This document shows positions 33,565 to 40,945 of a stretch of DNA of 64,000 nt, piece after piece. Made by a program: the position numbers and the translations under genes. Below the pieces are notes generated by a model, which saw only the letters and a program-made list of their open reading frames with translations, did not search any database and was not told the DNA's origin. Every line of letters starts with the position of its first letter. The stretch's first letter is position 1. Origin of the DNA: JASLEW01 sp035544895 (GTDB taxonomy: Bacteria; Acidobacteriota; Thermoanaerobaculia; Multivoradales; UBA5704); NCBI GenBank assembly GCA_035544895.1, contig DASZZM010000009.1, positions 62,001-126,000 of the forward strand, written 5' to 3'.

Positions 33565-33724
33565 GCATCCATTCTTACCACATTCTCTAAACTGGCTGCA
33601 AATCGCCCGTGATCACGGTTCGGTCCGCGACGCAGCCTACGGGAATGTGCAGTCCGGCTTCATGCGGCAAGCCGGAGCTCGGGGCGGCAGAGGACGCTTC
33701 TGCGGAGCAACGGCGGGCACGGGA

Positions 33725-34753
33725 TCAGATCGCGTTGCGGCAGAAGTGCCGCAGGCCGGCTCGCTCCAGATAGGCGGCGAGCTCTCGCGGATCGACCTGT
33801 CGATCGGCGGCGACCAGTCCGGAGGCGGTGAACGTTCGAGCCTTGATCGCTCTCGCGGCGAGCACCGCAGGCGCGACGGCGACCAGGTAGCTGTGCCGCG
33901 GATGGACGAACCCCGCGGCATGCCGCGCGCCGCCGGCGTCTTCGACCTCGACGGCGAACCCACCCGACCTGGCGCCGAACCATTTCGCGATCCGGCGGCC
34001 GGCCGGCTGCATGCCACGCAGCAGGCTGCGCACCGTTGGGTGGCGCGCCGCGGCGCCGAACAGCGCGTTGAGCAGCCGGCGCCGAGTATCGACCCAGAAA
34101 TCCACGTCTCGCAGCGTAGGCCAGATCGGTGGCAGGGTGACGGCGTCAGGGCTCTCGGCCAGCCGCGCCTCGACCGTGCCGACGGGTAGCGGAAACTCGA
34201 AGCGGCTTGCGTCGCCGAAGGCGCGCTTCTCGACGAGGCGGCCGCCGCGCAGTACGCGGACGGGCCGCTCCAGGGTCGCAAAGAGTGACTGCGCCGTGGC
34301 AGCGGTGGACGTGTTCTTGGTTGCCGGCGCCAGGAACGCCGAGATCCGGACGGGTGCCGCCACCGCGAGAATCCGAACCAGGGCGGCGGTGACCGCGGAA
34401 ACCGAGCTGCACGACGTGAGCACGCGCGTTCCCGCGCGGTCGATCCGCGGCGCCAGCCGCTGCATCGCGAGCGCATGGTCCAGGCTGTCCGCGAGATCGA
34501 TGACGTCACAGCCCGCGGCAAGGGCGGCCTCGACCAACCGGGGCGAGCGCTGCTGGAAGGGTCCGGCGGCATCGATCACGACGTCACCGGCGCGCAGCAC
34601 CGCACGCAGCGAGGCGGGATCCTCCGCGTCGACCCGGCAGTCGGTCCCCGGCCGCCGCGAGCCGACGAGCGGCTGTTCGCCATCGCGCCGCAGCAGCTCC
34701 ACGACGGCGGCGCCGAAGAAACCGCGGCCGCCGATGACGAGGATCCGGCCCAC
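33725..34753 (-). CDS. Saccharopine-dehydrogenase-like NAD(P)-binding protein
   Basis: About 342 residues from GTG 34753. The N-terminus RILVIGGRGFFGAAVVELLRRDG is a Rossmann nucleotide-binding motif (GGxGxxG), followed by DVVIDAAGPFQQRSPRLVEAALAAGCDVIDLADS, the signature of the saccharopine dehydrogenase-like (SDR-related) family of putative oxidoreductases. The substrate is unknown. The gene starts 11 bases after the stop of a small secreted protein, as an operon. The last 120 codons are duplicated as a fragment at 56433-56790. Confidence 0.85.
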   Translation of the reverse strand: MGRILVIGGRGFFGAAVVELLRRDGEQPLVGSRRPGTDCRVDAEDPASLRAVLRAGDVVIDAAGPFQQRSPRLVEAALAAGCDVIDLADSLDHALAMQRLAPRIDRAGTRVLTSCSSVSAVTAALVRILAVAAPVRISAFLAPATKNTSTAATAQSLFATLERPVRVLRGGRLVEKRAFGDASRFEFPLPVGTVEARLAESPDAVTLPPIWPTLRDVDFWVDTRRRLLNALFGAAARHPTVRSLLRGMQPAGRRIAKWFGARSGGFAVEVEDAGGARHAAGFVHPRHSYLVAVAPAVLAARAIKARTFTASGLVAADRQVDPRELAAYLERAGLRHFCRNAI

Positions 34754-34764
34754 GGCTCTAGGGT

Positions 34765-35169
34765 CTACGCCCCCTTCCGCAATTTCCCCTTGAACCAGTA
34801 GTCGATCGTCTTCTGCCCGGGCTTCGACCAGGCGACGGTGCCGTCGAGCGCGGCGCCCTTGACCGTGCCCTTCCAAGCCATCTTACCCTCCGTGGCGCTG
34901 GCCGTCTCGGCGGCGAAAGCGATCGAGCCGTCGGCCTTCCGGGTCGCCGTGTACGGGGCCGCCGCGAAGCCGTACTTGTCGCAGACGGTCGAGCGGAAGG
35001 TGCCGTTGGCGAAGACGAAGCCGTCCTTGTCTCCCGTCGTCTCGCCGACCTTCCCGGTCTCGCCGGCGAAGGTCTTGCCGTCGAGGAGGCCGGCCGCGGC
35101 CGCCGAGGCGAGCGCCGGCAGCAGCAGCAGGACGAGGCCCAACTTTCCCAGCCGTCGCGATGTCCGCAT
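34765..35169 (-). CDS. Small secreted protein of unknown function
   Basis: A 134-residue protein with a signal peptide (MRTSRRLGKLGLVLLLLPALASAAAA). The mature part begins GLLDGKTFAGETGKVGETTGDKDGFVFANGTFRSTVCDKYGF and ends with DGTVAWSKPGQKTIDYWFKGKLRKG; this is a beta-rich lipocalin-like pattern seen in bacterial proteins of unassigned role. AAGGAGAGAGC precedes ATG 35169, which is preferred to the in-frame start at 35202. Cotranscribed with the dehydrogenase-like gene. Confidence 0.75.
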   Translation of the reverse strand: MRTSRRLGKLGLVLLLLPALASAAAAGLLDGKTFAGETGKVGETTGDKDGFVFANGTFRSTVCDKYGFAAAPYTATRKADGSIAFAAETASATEGKMAWKGTVKGAALDGTVAWSKPGQKTIDYWFKGKLRKGA

Positions 35170-35262
35170 GAGCTCTCTCCTTATCCGAGTCTTAGCTGCC
35201 ACCGCCTGCGGTGACGCCGAGGGATTGAACAGCGCTCGCTAACTGGCGATCGCGGACTCCAA

Positions 35263-35331
35263 TCTATCGGATCGCCCCCCGCAACCCCTCGATCCCCTTC
35301 CCTCCCCTCCGGGGGGGAAGGGGACGCCCCC
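35263..35331. repeat. Dispersed repeat, copy A
   Basis: Two conserved blocks (26 bp at 35263-35288, 17 bp at 35315-35331) recur in inverted orientation at 40820-40872. The spacer between blocks differs in length and sequence. It lies in the gap between a secreted protein gene and the cupin gene. Confidence 0.75.
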
Positions 35332-35364
35332 TCCCCTGACGCACGGACGAGTTTCTTTCTAGCC

Positions 35365-35847
35365 TCACCGGTGGATGGGGTCCACCCAGCGCACCTGCTG
35401 GGGCTTCTCGACGGGCTCGATGTCGAGGTTGACCACGACCGCCTCGTTGTCGCTTCTCACCACCACGCACTCCAAGGGCTCGTCGGCGGAGGCGTTGATC
35501 TCCTGATGCGGCACGTACGGGGGCACGAAGATGAAATCGCCCTGCCCCGCCTCGGCGACGAACTCGAGCCGCTCGCCCCAGCGCATGCGGGCGCGCCCCT
35601 TCAGCACGTAGATGACGCTCTCGAGCGCGCCATGATGGTGCGCCCCGGTCTTGGCGTCGGGGTGGATCGTGACGGTGCCGGCCCAGATCTTCTGCGCGCC
35701 GGCGCGGGCGAAGTTGATCGCGGCGGCGCGGTTCATCCCCGGCGTCTGCGGCGTGTTGGTGTCGAGGGAGTTGCCCGGGATGACCTTCACCCCGTGCTCC
35801 CTCCAGTCGATCGGACCGCCGGGCCCGTGCGCGTGATCCTGGCTCAT
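35365..35847 (-). CDS. Cupin-domain protein
   Basis: A 160-residue single-cupin protein. Motif 1 is GTVTIHPDAKTGAHHHGALESVIYVLKGRARMRWG (G-x5-H-x-H-x3,4-E-x6-G with H-H-H/E ligands), and motif 2 is GDFIFVPPYVPHQEINAS (PxxxxHQ). It should bind Fe, Mn or Ni and may isomerise or dioxygenate a small substrate, or only bind a ligand. The start MSQDHAHGPGGPIDW is behind a weak AGGACC. It is on the same strand as ArsR copy 2, 52 bases downstream of its stop. Confidence 0.85.
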   Translation of the reverse strand: MSQDHAHGPGGPIDWREHGVKVIPGNSLDTNTPQTPGMNRAAAINFARAGAQKIWAGTVTIHPDAKTGAHHHGALESVIYVLKGRARMRWGERLEFVAEAGQGDFIFVPPYVPHQEINASADEPLECVVVRSDNEAVVVNLDIEPVEKPQQVRWVDPIHR

Positions 35848-35899
35848 AGAAGGTCCTGATTCTAGCGCTGGATCGCCGTCGCGCCACCTCGGCCTTCCT

Positions 35900-36331
35900 T
35901 CAAGCTCGGAAGCGCCTTCTCCTCCCCCCGCCGCTCGGCGAGCTCGCGGCCGCCGTTCCCGCAAGCGATCCGCCTCCGCTCGCGCCCGGCGCGAAGTCGG
36001 GGAAGACCTCGCCGCGCAAGGTGGCGTTGAACGGATGCTCGGTCAGCCGGTGGTAGATGGTCTGGTCTTGACGCCGCGTGGCGACGAGCCGAGAGGCCTT
36101 GAGCTTGGTCAGGTGTTGCGACACCGCCGAAACCGAGACGCCGAGAACGCCGGCCAGATTGCCGACGCTGATCTCCTGCATCCGGTCGAGCAGGTAGAGG
36201 ATCTTCAGCCGCGTCGCGTTGCCGGCAAGGTGGATCAGCTCGGCGGTCTTGTCGATGGCCGGAGTGCCGTCCAGCTTGCGGCGGATCTGGGCCATCTCTT
36301 TCTCTGGCAGGTTGTGTCGTTCGGATCTCAT
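35900..36331 (-). CDS. ArsR/SmtB-family regulator (copy 2)
   Basis: A 143-residue winged-helix protein paralogous to the gene at 25536: DGTPAIDKTAELIHLAGNATRLKILYLLDRMQEISVGNLAGVLGVSVSAVSQHLTKLKASRLVATRRQDQTIYHRLTEHPFNATLRGEVF. No CVC metal motif in the recognition helix. Strong GAGGAGGGAT precedes ATG 36331. It heads a unit with the cupin gene and is divergent from the acyl-CoA ligase gene, so it may control one or both. The Ser/Gly/Arg-rich tail is unstructured. Confidence 0.9.
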   Translation of the reverse strand: MRSERHNLPEKEMAQIRRKLDGTPAIDKTAELIHLAGNATRLKILYLLDRMQEISVGNLAGVLGVSVSAVSQHLTKLKASRLVATRRQDQTIYHRLTEHPFNATLRGEVFPDFAPGASGGGSLAGTAAASSPSGGGRRRRFRA

Positions 36332-36398
36332 ATCCCTCCTCAGGTTGGGGCATTCTCCCTCGTGCCCTTCGTCCGCCACGCCTCTGACGGCTGTCACG

Positions 36399-36417
36399 CC
36401 ACCGGAGAGTACTAGAT
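36399..36417 (-). promoter_or_regulatory. Candidate operator shared by two ArsR paralogues (site 2)
   Basis: CCACCGGAGAGTACTAGAT, 68 bases upstream of ArsR copy 2 and between it and the ligase gene; differs from site 1 (26025) at two positions, both A/G changes. Confidence 0.5.
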
Positions 36418-36474
36418 TCTGACCAACAAGAGGGCTTTTAAGTCCCCTCGCAACCTGGCAGCACCACAAGCGGC

Positions 36475-38412
36475 GTGGCAGACCAGGCGCCCGACGTAGT
36501 ATCCGGCGGTGTGGAGGGCAATGTGACGACAGTCCCTCGGAAGCCGCTCCGGCTGGCTCCGCCGGCGGTCGAGGTGCGGCGGCTGGCCAATGGGGGGATG
36601 GTGCTGCGGTCGCGGCAGGAGCTGGGAGCTTACCCGCGCTGCCTCGGCGAGATGCTGCGCGGCTGGGCGCGGGAGGCGCCCGAGCGCACGTTCCTCGCCG
36701 AGCGCGAGGCGGGCGGAGTCGGGGACGGCTGGCGCCGGGTCACCTATGGCGCGGCGCGCGACGCCGTAGAGCGGATCGCCGGCGCCCTGGTGGCGCGGGA
36801 CCTGCCCGCCGGGCGCACCGTGGCGATCCTCTCCGACAACGGCGTCGACAGCGGCCTGTTGCAGCTCGCCGCCATGGAGGTGGGGATTCCGGCGGCGCCG
36901 ATCTCGCCTGCCTACTCCCTGATGTCGCGCGACCATGCGCGGCTGCGCGCCATCGTGGAGCTCGCCCGCCCTGGCTTGATCTACGCCCGCGACGGCGCCA
37001 GCTTTGCCGGCGCCCTGGCCGCGCTGGATCTCGACGGCGTCGAGGTGGTGATCGGCGAGAACCCGCCGGCGGGCCGGGCGGTGACGGCGTTCGCCGAGCT
37101 CCTGCAGGGGCCGCCGAGCCGCGCGGCCGCGGCGCGCGCCGCCGAGGTCGGCCCCGATACCATCGCCAAGATCCTCTTCACCTCGGGCTCGACGGGCAAG
37201 CCCAAGGGGGTCGTCAACACGCAGCGCATGCTCTGCTCCAACCAGCAGGCGATCGCCCAGCTCGCCCTCTTCCTTGCGGAGCGGCCGCCGGTGATCGTGG
37301 ACTGGCTGCCCTGGAGCCATACCTTCGGCGGCAATCACAACTTCAACATGGTGCTGCGCCACGGCGGCACGCTCTACATCGACGGCGGCAAGCCGCTCCC
37401 CGGTCTGATCGCAATGACGCTGCGCAACCTGCGCGAGGTGCCGTCGACCCTCCATTTCAACGTGCCGCGCGGCTACGACATGCTGGTGCCCTGCCTGGAA
37501 AACGACGGCGCCTTGCGCCAGACGTTCTTCGGCGACCTCGACGCGCTCTTCTTCGCCGCCGCGGCGCTGCCGCGCCACCTCTGGGAAAGGCTGAACCGGC
37601 TGGCGATCGAGGCAACCGGCAGGCGCGTCGCCACGCTCTCGGCCTGGGGCTCGACCGAGACGGCCCCGTGCGCGACCGCGCTCCACTTCATTAGCGAACG
37701 GCCGGACGTCATCGGCCTGCCCGTGCCGGGGACCGAGGTCAAGCTGGCGCCCTCCGGCGGCAAGCTCGAGCTGCGCGTCAAGGGACCCAACGTGACTCCC
37801 GGCTACTGGCGGCCGTCCGGGCCGAGCGGCGATCCCTTCGACGAGGACGGATTTCTACGGATGGGAGACGCGGGCAAGCTCGCCGACCCCGGCGACCCAT
37901 CCCAGGGTATCGTTTTCGACGGCAGGCTGGCCGAGAACTTCAAGCTGACCTCGGGAAGCTGGGTGTACGTGGGCGAGCTGCGCGGCGAGGTGATTACCGC
38001 CGCCGCGCCGGTGGTCCAAGACGTCGTGGTGACCGGCCACGACCGGCGGGAGGTCGGCCTCCTCGTCTTCCCCAGCCTGGCGGGCTGCCGCTCGCTCTGC
38101 GCCGGCGCGCCGCCGGACGCGCCGCTCGCCGAGCTGATCCGCCGGCCCGAGGTGCGCGGCCGGCTGGCGGCCGGCCTCGCCGCCCACAACGCTGCCAACC
38201 TCGCGAGCAGTCGGTGCATCGCCCGCGCGCTGCTGCTGGCCGAGCCGCCGGCGATGGATGCCGGCGAGATCACCGACAAAGGCTATGTCAACCAGCGCGC
38301 CGTGCTCGAGCGCCGCGCCACGCTGGTCGAGCGCCTCTACCATGCCGCCGCGGACCCCGAGGTCATCCGCCTGGACGACCCTGCCGCCGGGACGGCGGCT
38401 TCCTCCCCCTGA
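36475..38412 (+). CDS. Feruloyl-CoA synthase-like AMP-forming ligase
   Basis: A 645-residue acyl-adenylate-forming enzyme. The P-loop ILFTSGSTGKPKGV is at 233-246, WLPWSHTFGGNHNFNMVLRHGG and SAWGSTETAPCAT (A5 motif) follow, and the C-terminal GEITDKGYVNQRAVL is specific to the feruloyl-CoA synthase (Fcs) group, with the catalytic Lys in DKGYVNQ. It would activate hydroxycinnamates such as ferulate or coumarate to CoA esters using ATP; a related aromatic acid is equally possible. No enoyl-CoA hydratase/aldolase (Ech) partner is present. It is divergent from ArsR copy 2. The start is GTG 36475 or a nearby in-frame GTG. Confidence 0.82.
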   Translation: MADQAPDVVSGGVEGNVTTVPRKPLRLAPPAVEVRRLANGGMVLRSRQELGAYPRCLGEMLRGWAREAPERTFLAEREAGGVGDGWRRVTYGAARDAVERIAGALVARDLPAGRTVAILSDNGVDSGLLQLAAMEVGIPAAPISPAYSLMSRDHARLRAIVELARPGLIYARDGASFAGALAALDLDGVEVVIGENPPAGRAVTAFAELLQGPPSRAAAARAAEVGPDTIAKILFTSGSTGKPKGVVNTQRMLCSNQQAIAQLALFLAERPPVIVDWLPWSHTFGGNHNFNMVLRHGGTLYIDGGKPLPGLIAMTLRNLREVPSTLHFNVPRGYDMLVPCLENDGALRQTFFGDLDALFFAAAALPRHLWERLNRLAIEATGRRVATLSAWGSTETAPCATALHFISERPDVIGLPVPGTEVKLAPSGGKLELRVKGPNVTPGYWRPSGPSGDPFDEDGFLRMGDAGKLADPGDPSQGIVFDGRLAENFKLTSGSWVYVGELRGEVITAAAPVVQDVVVTGHDRREVGLLVFPSLAGCRSLCAGAPPDAPLAELIRRPEVRGRLAAGLAAHNAANLASSRCIARALLLAEPPAMDAGEITDKGYVNQRAVLERRATLVERLYHAAADPEVIRLDDPAAGTAASSP

Positions 38413-38425
38413 GCCGCGCAAGCCG

Positions 38426-38477
38426 TTGACAGGCGATCGCGCCACATCTATAGTCGCCATATGTGGTGGCGATATAT
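38426..38477 (+). promoter_or_regulatory. Consensus sigma70 promoter with overlapping PadR operator
   Basis: TTGACA (38426-38431) and TATAGT (38449-38454) are 17 bases apart, near-perfect. An inverted repeat TCGCCA-N7-TGGCGA (38454-38472), flanked by TATA on both sides, overlaps the -10 box, so bound repressor would block transcription. It lies 22 bases before the PadR start. Confidence 0.8.
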
Positions 38478-38498
38478 ATGTCGGCCGGAGGCAGCTCG

Positions 38499-38861
38499 AT
38501 GAAACCAAAGGCGGACGCGAAGACCGCAAGGGCGGCCCGGGAGCTGCAGAAGGGGAGCGCCGAGCTGGTGCTGCTGGCGCTGCTGGAAGGCCGGGCGCGG
38601 CATGGCTACGAGCTCGCCAAGCTCGTGGAATCGAGATCGGGCGAGACCCTCTCGTTCCACGTCGCCTCCATCTACCCGATGCTCTATCGCATGGAGCGCA
38701 AGGGGTGGATGGAGGGGCACTGGGTAGAGAAGGCGGGCGAGCGGCGGCGGCGCTACTACCGGCTGACGCCGCTCGGGCGCCGCGTCCTCGCCGAGCAGCG
38801 CCGCAGCTGGCGGCAGTTCGTCGCGGCACTCAACCGCCTGGCCGGGCTCGGCCATGCCTGA
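38499..38861 (+). CDS. PadR-family transcriptional regulator
   Basis: A 120-residue winged-helix repressor: ELQKGSAELVLLALLEGRARHGYELAKLVESRSGETLSFHVASIYPMLYRMERKGWMEGHWVEKAGERRRRYYRLTPLGRRVL. This is the PadR core with the usual GxYELxK and SxYPxLxRLExxGW motifs. The start ATG 38499 has GGAGG 7 bases upstream; earlier in-frame codons from 38463 overlap the operator. It overlaps the following permease by 8 bases. PadR regulators directly upstream of ADOP permeases are a standard acidobacterial pair; it probably represses its own operon. Confidence 0.92.
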   Translation: MKPKADAKTARAARELQKGSAELVLLALLEGRARHGYELAKLVESRSGETLSFHVASIYPMLYRMERKGWMEGHWVEKAGERRRRYYRLTPLGRRVLAEQRRSWRQFVAALNRLAGLGHA

Positions 38862-40793
38862 CTGGCCGCGCTATGTGCGCGACCGCCTGCCGCCCTTGCG
38901 GGTGGCGCCCGAACGCGAGGCTGAGATCGTCGCCGAGCTCGCCTTGCAGCTCGAGCAGGCCGCGGCCGACGCGCTCGCTTCCGGCGCCTCCGAGGGCGAG
39001 GCGGTCGACCAGGCGCTGGCCGCCTTTCCGGCCTGGGAGGAGCTCGCCCGCGAAATCGACGCGGCCGAGCTCCGGCCGCCCCGCCCAAGGGGGGCACCCG
39101 GTCCCCTCCGCCAGCGCTCGCGACCTCCGGCCGGCATCCTCGACGATGTCCGCAGGACGCCTCGCCTGCTGCGCCGCAGCCCCGCTTTCGCGGCAATCGC
39201 CATTGCGTCCCTGGGCTTCGGCATCGGGGCCAACATCGCGATCTTCACCGTGGTGGACGCGGTCGAGCGGCGCACCCTGCCGTATCCGCGCGCCAGCCAG
39301 CTCATGGCCGTCGAGACCCGCATCACGCGGCAGCCGGAGGCCGAGCCCTGGACTTCGGCGGCGGATTTCTTCGACCTGCGCGAGCGGACGCGGTCCTTCT
39401 CGGCGGTCGCCGCCGTGTCGCCGGTGTGGAACCTGGTGCTGAGCGGCAATCGATTGGAGGGCGCCGGGAATCGATCGGAAAGCGCCGGGAATCGATCGGA
39501 AAGCGCCGGGTCCCTACCCGGCGCTGGACCCGGCGCTGGGCCCGGCGCTGGGCCCGGCGGGCAGGCCCGGCGGCTCGAGTGCTTGTTCGTGTCGGCGGAT
39601 TTCTTCCCGCTGCTCGGAGTCGGGCCGATGCTGGGCCGGGGATTCGCGCCGCGCGAAGACGACCGTGCCGCGCCGTCGCGGGTGGCGGTCCTCGGCCACG
39701 CATTCTGGCGGCAAGGCTTCGCGGCGCGGGCCGACGCGGTGGGCCAGACGCTGCAGCTCGACGGCGAGCCCTACCTGGTCGTCGGCATCTTGCCGGGCGC
39801 GCCGCCCTCTATGGCGCCATCGCGGAGCGGCTGGCCGCGTTGCCGGGGGTGCGCGGCGTCGGCGCGGTCAGCCGCCTGCCGCTCAGCGGCGCCAACATTG
39901 GCAGCTGGCTGTTCGTCGAGGGACGCAACGACCGCGGGGAGCAGGCGCCCGACGTCGAGTACCGCATCGCCACGCCTGGCTATTTCGCCGCCATGGGGAT
40001 CCCGTTGCGTGCCGGCCGGCTGTTCGACCGGCGCGACGAGGCGAACCCGCAAGCGGTGGCCCTGATCAACCAGAGCCTGGCGCGGCAGTTCTGGCCGGCG
40101 GCGGATCCGGTGGGCACGCGGATCAAGCTCGGCCCCGATCCGCTGCACTCGCCATGGATCACCATCATCGGCGTGGTCGGAGACGTGCGGCACTTCGGGC
40201 TCGACGTCGATCCGCGGCCGGAAGTCTACCGGCCGTTCGCCTACAGCCCGCTGTTCAATCCGATCCTGGTGATCCGCACCGCGACCGATCCGGCATCGAT
40301 GCTCCATGCCGTGGCCGCCGCCGTGAGCTCGGTGAGCGCCGACTTGCCGGTCTACGACGTGCGGCCGATGCGGGAGCTAGTTGAGCGCTCGACGGCGCGC
40401 CGGCGGTTCCTCGTCTGGCTGCTCGGCGCCTTTGCCGGCGTGGCGCTGCTGCTCGCCGCGGGTGGGGTTTACGGCATCGCCGCGCAGTCGTTCGTGCAGC
40501 GCACCCGCGAGATCGGGCTGCGGATGGCTCTCGGCGCCTCGCCCGCCTCGGCGGTCCGCCTGGTCCTGCGCGACGGCGCGAGGGCGATTGCCGCCGGCCT
40601 GGCGGTCGGGATCCTGGCGGCGGCGGCGCTGACCCGCGCCATGGCGAGCGTGCTCTTCGAGGTGAGCCCGCTCGATCCCGCCGTCTTCGCGCTCGCGGCG
40701 CTCATCCTCGCAGCCTGCGCCGGGCTCGCCTGCTACGCCCCGGCCCGCCGCGCCACCAGAATCGACCCGCTGGCGGCGCTGCGCGAGAACTGA
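38854..40793 (+). pseudogene. ADOP-type permease with internal deletion and frameshift
   Basis: Starts MPDWPRYVRDRLPPLRVAPEREAEIVAELALQLEQAAADAL (the N-terminal domain typical of PadR-linked ADOPs), then RRSPAFAAIAIASLGFGIGANIAIFTVVDAVERRTLPYP and the first extracellular domain as far as VGILPGAP at about 39800. There the frame shifts and the reading resumes in the second extracellular domain (LYGAIAERLAALPGVRGVGAVSRLPL), ending with the normal last three helices and DPLAALREN. Against the intact copy at 16451, about 300 residues in the middle are missing. A palindromic repeat array sits in frame at 39457-39560. The two parts cannot make a full transporter. Confidence 0.8.
39455..39575. repeat. 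In-frame palindromic repeat array in the broken permease gene
   Basis: Units of about 21 bp (GCGCCGGG plus linker AATCGATCGGAAA) precede a central stem-loop (arms GCGCCGGG/CCCGGCGC, loop TCCCTA) and are followed by right-hand units (GGACCCGGCGCTGG, GGGCCCGGCGCTGG). Translated, it reads GNRSESAGNRSESAGSLPGAGPGAGPG. The frame is kept across the array. Confidence 0.82.
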
Positions 40794-40819
40794 GACCCAG
40801 TTCCTGCCACGAGAGGAGC

Positions 40820-40872
40820 GGGGGCGTCCCCTTCCCGCCGATCTGCGGGGTTGCGGGGGGCGATCCGATAGA
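40820..40872. repeat. Dispersed repeat, copy B (inverted relative to copy A)
   Basis: The 17-bp (40820-40836) and 26-bp (40847-40872) blocks are exact reverse complements of the blocks at 35315-35331 and 35263-35288. Located between the broken permease gene and the protease gene. Confidence 0.78.
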
Positions 40873-40945
40873 CCGCTATACTCGGAGGCCCTTTGGATTC
40901 CGCGGCGGCAAGGAGCACGCGCGGCAGGGGAAGGAGAAGTCCGCC

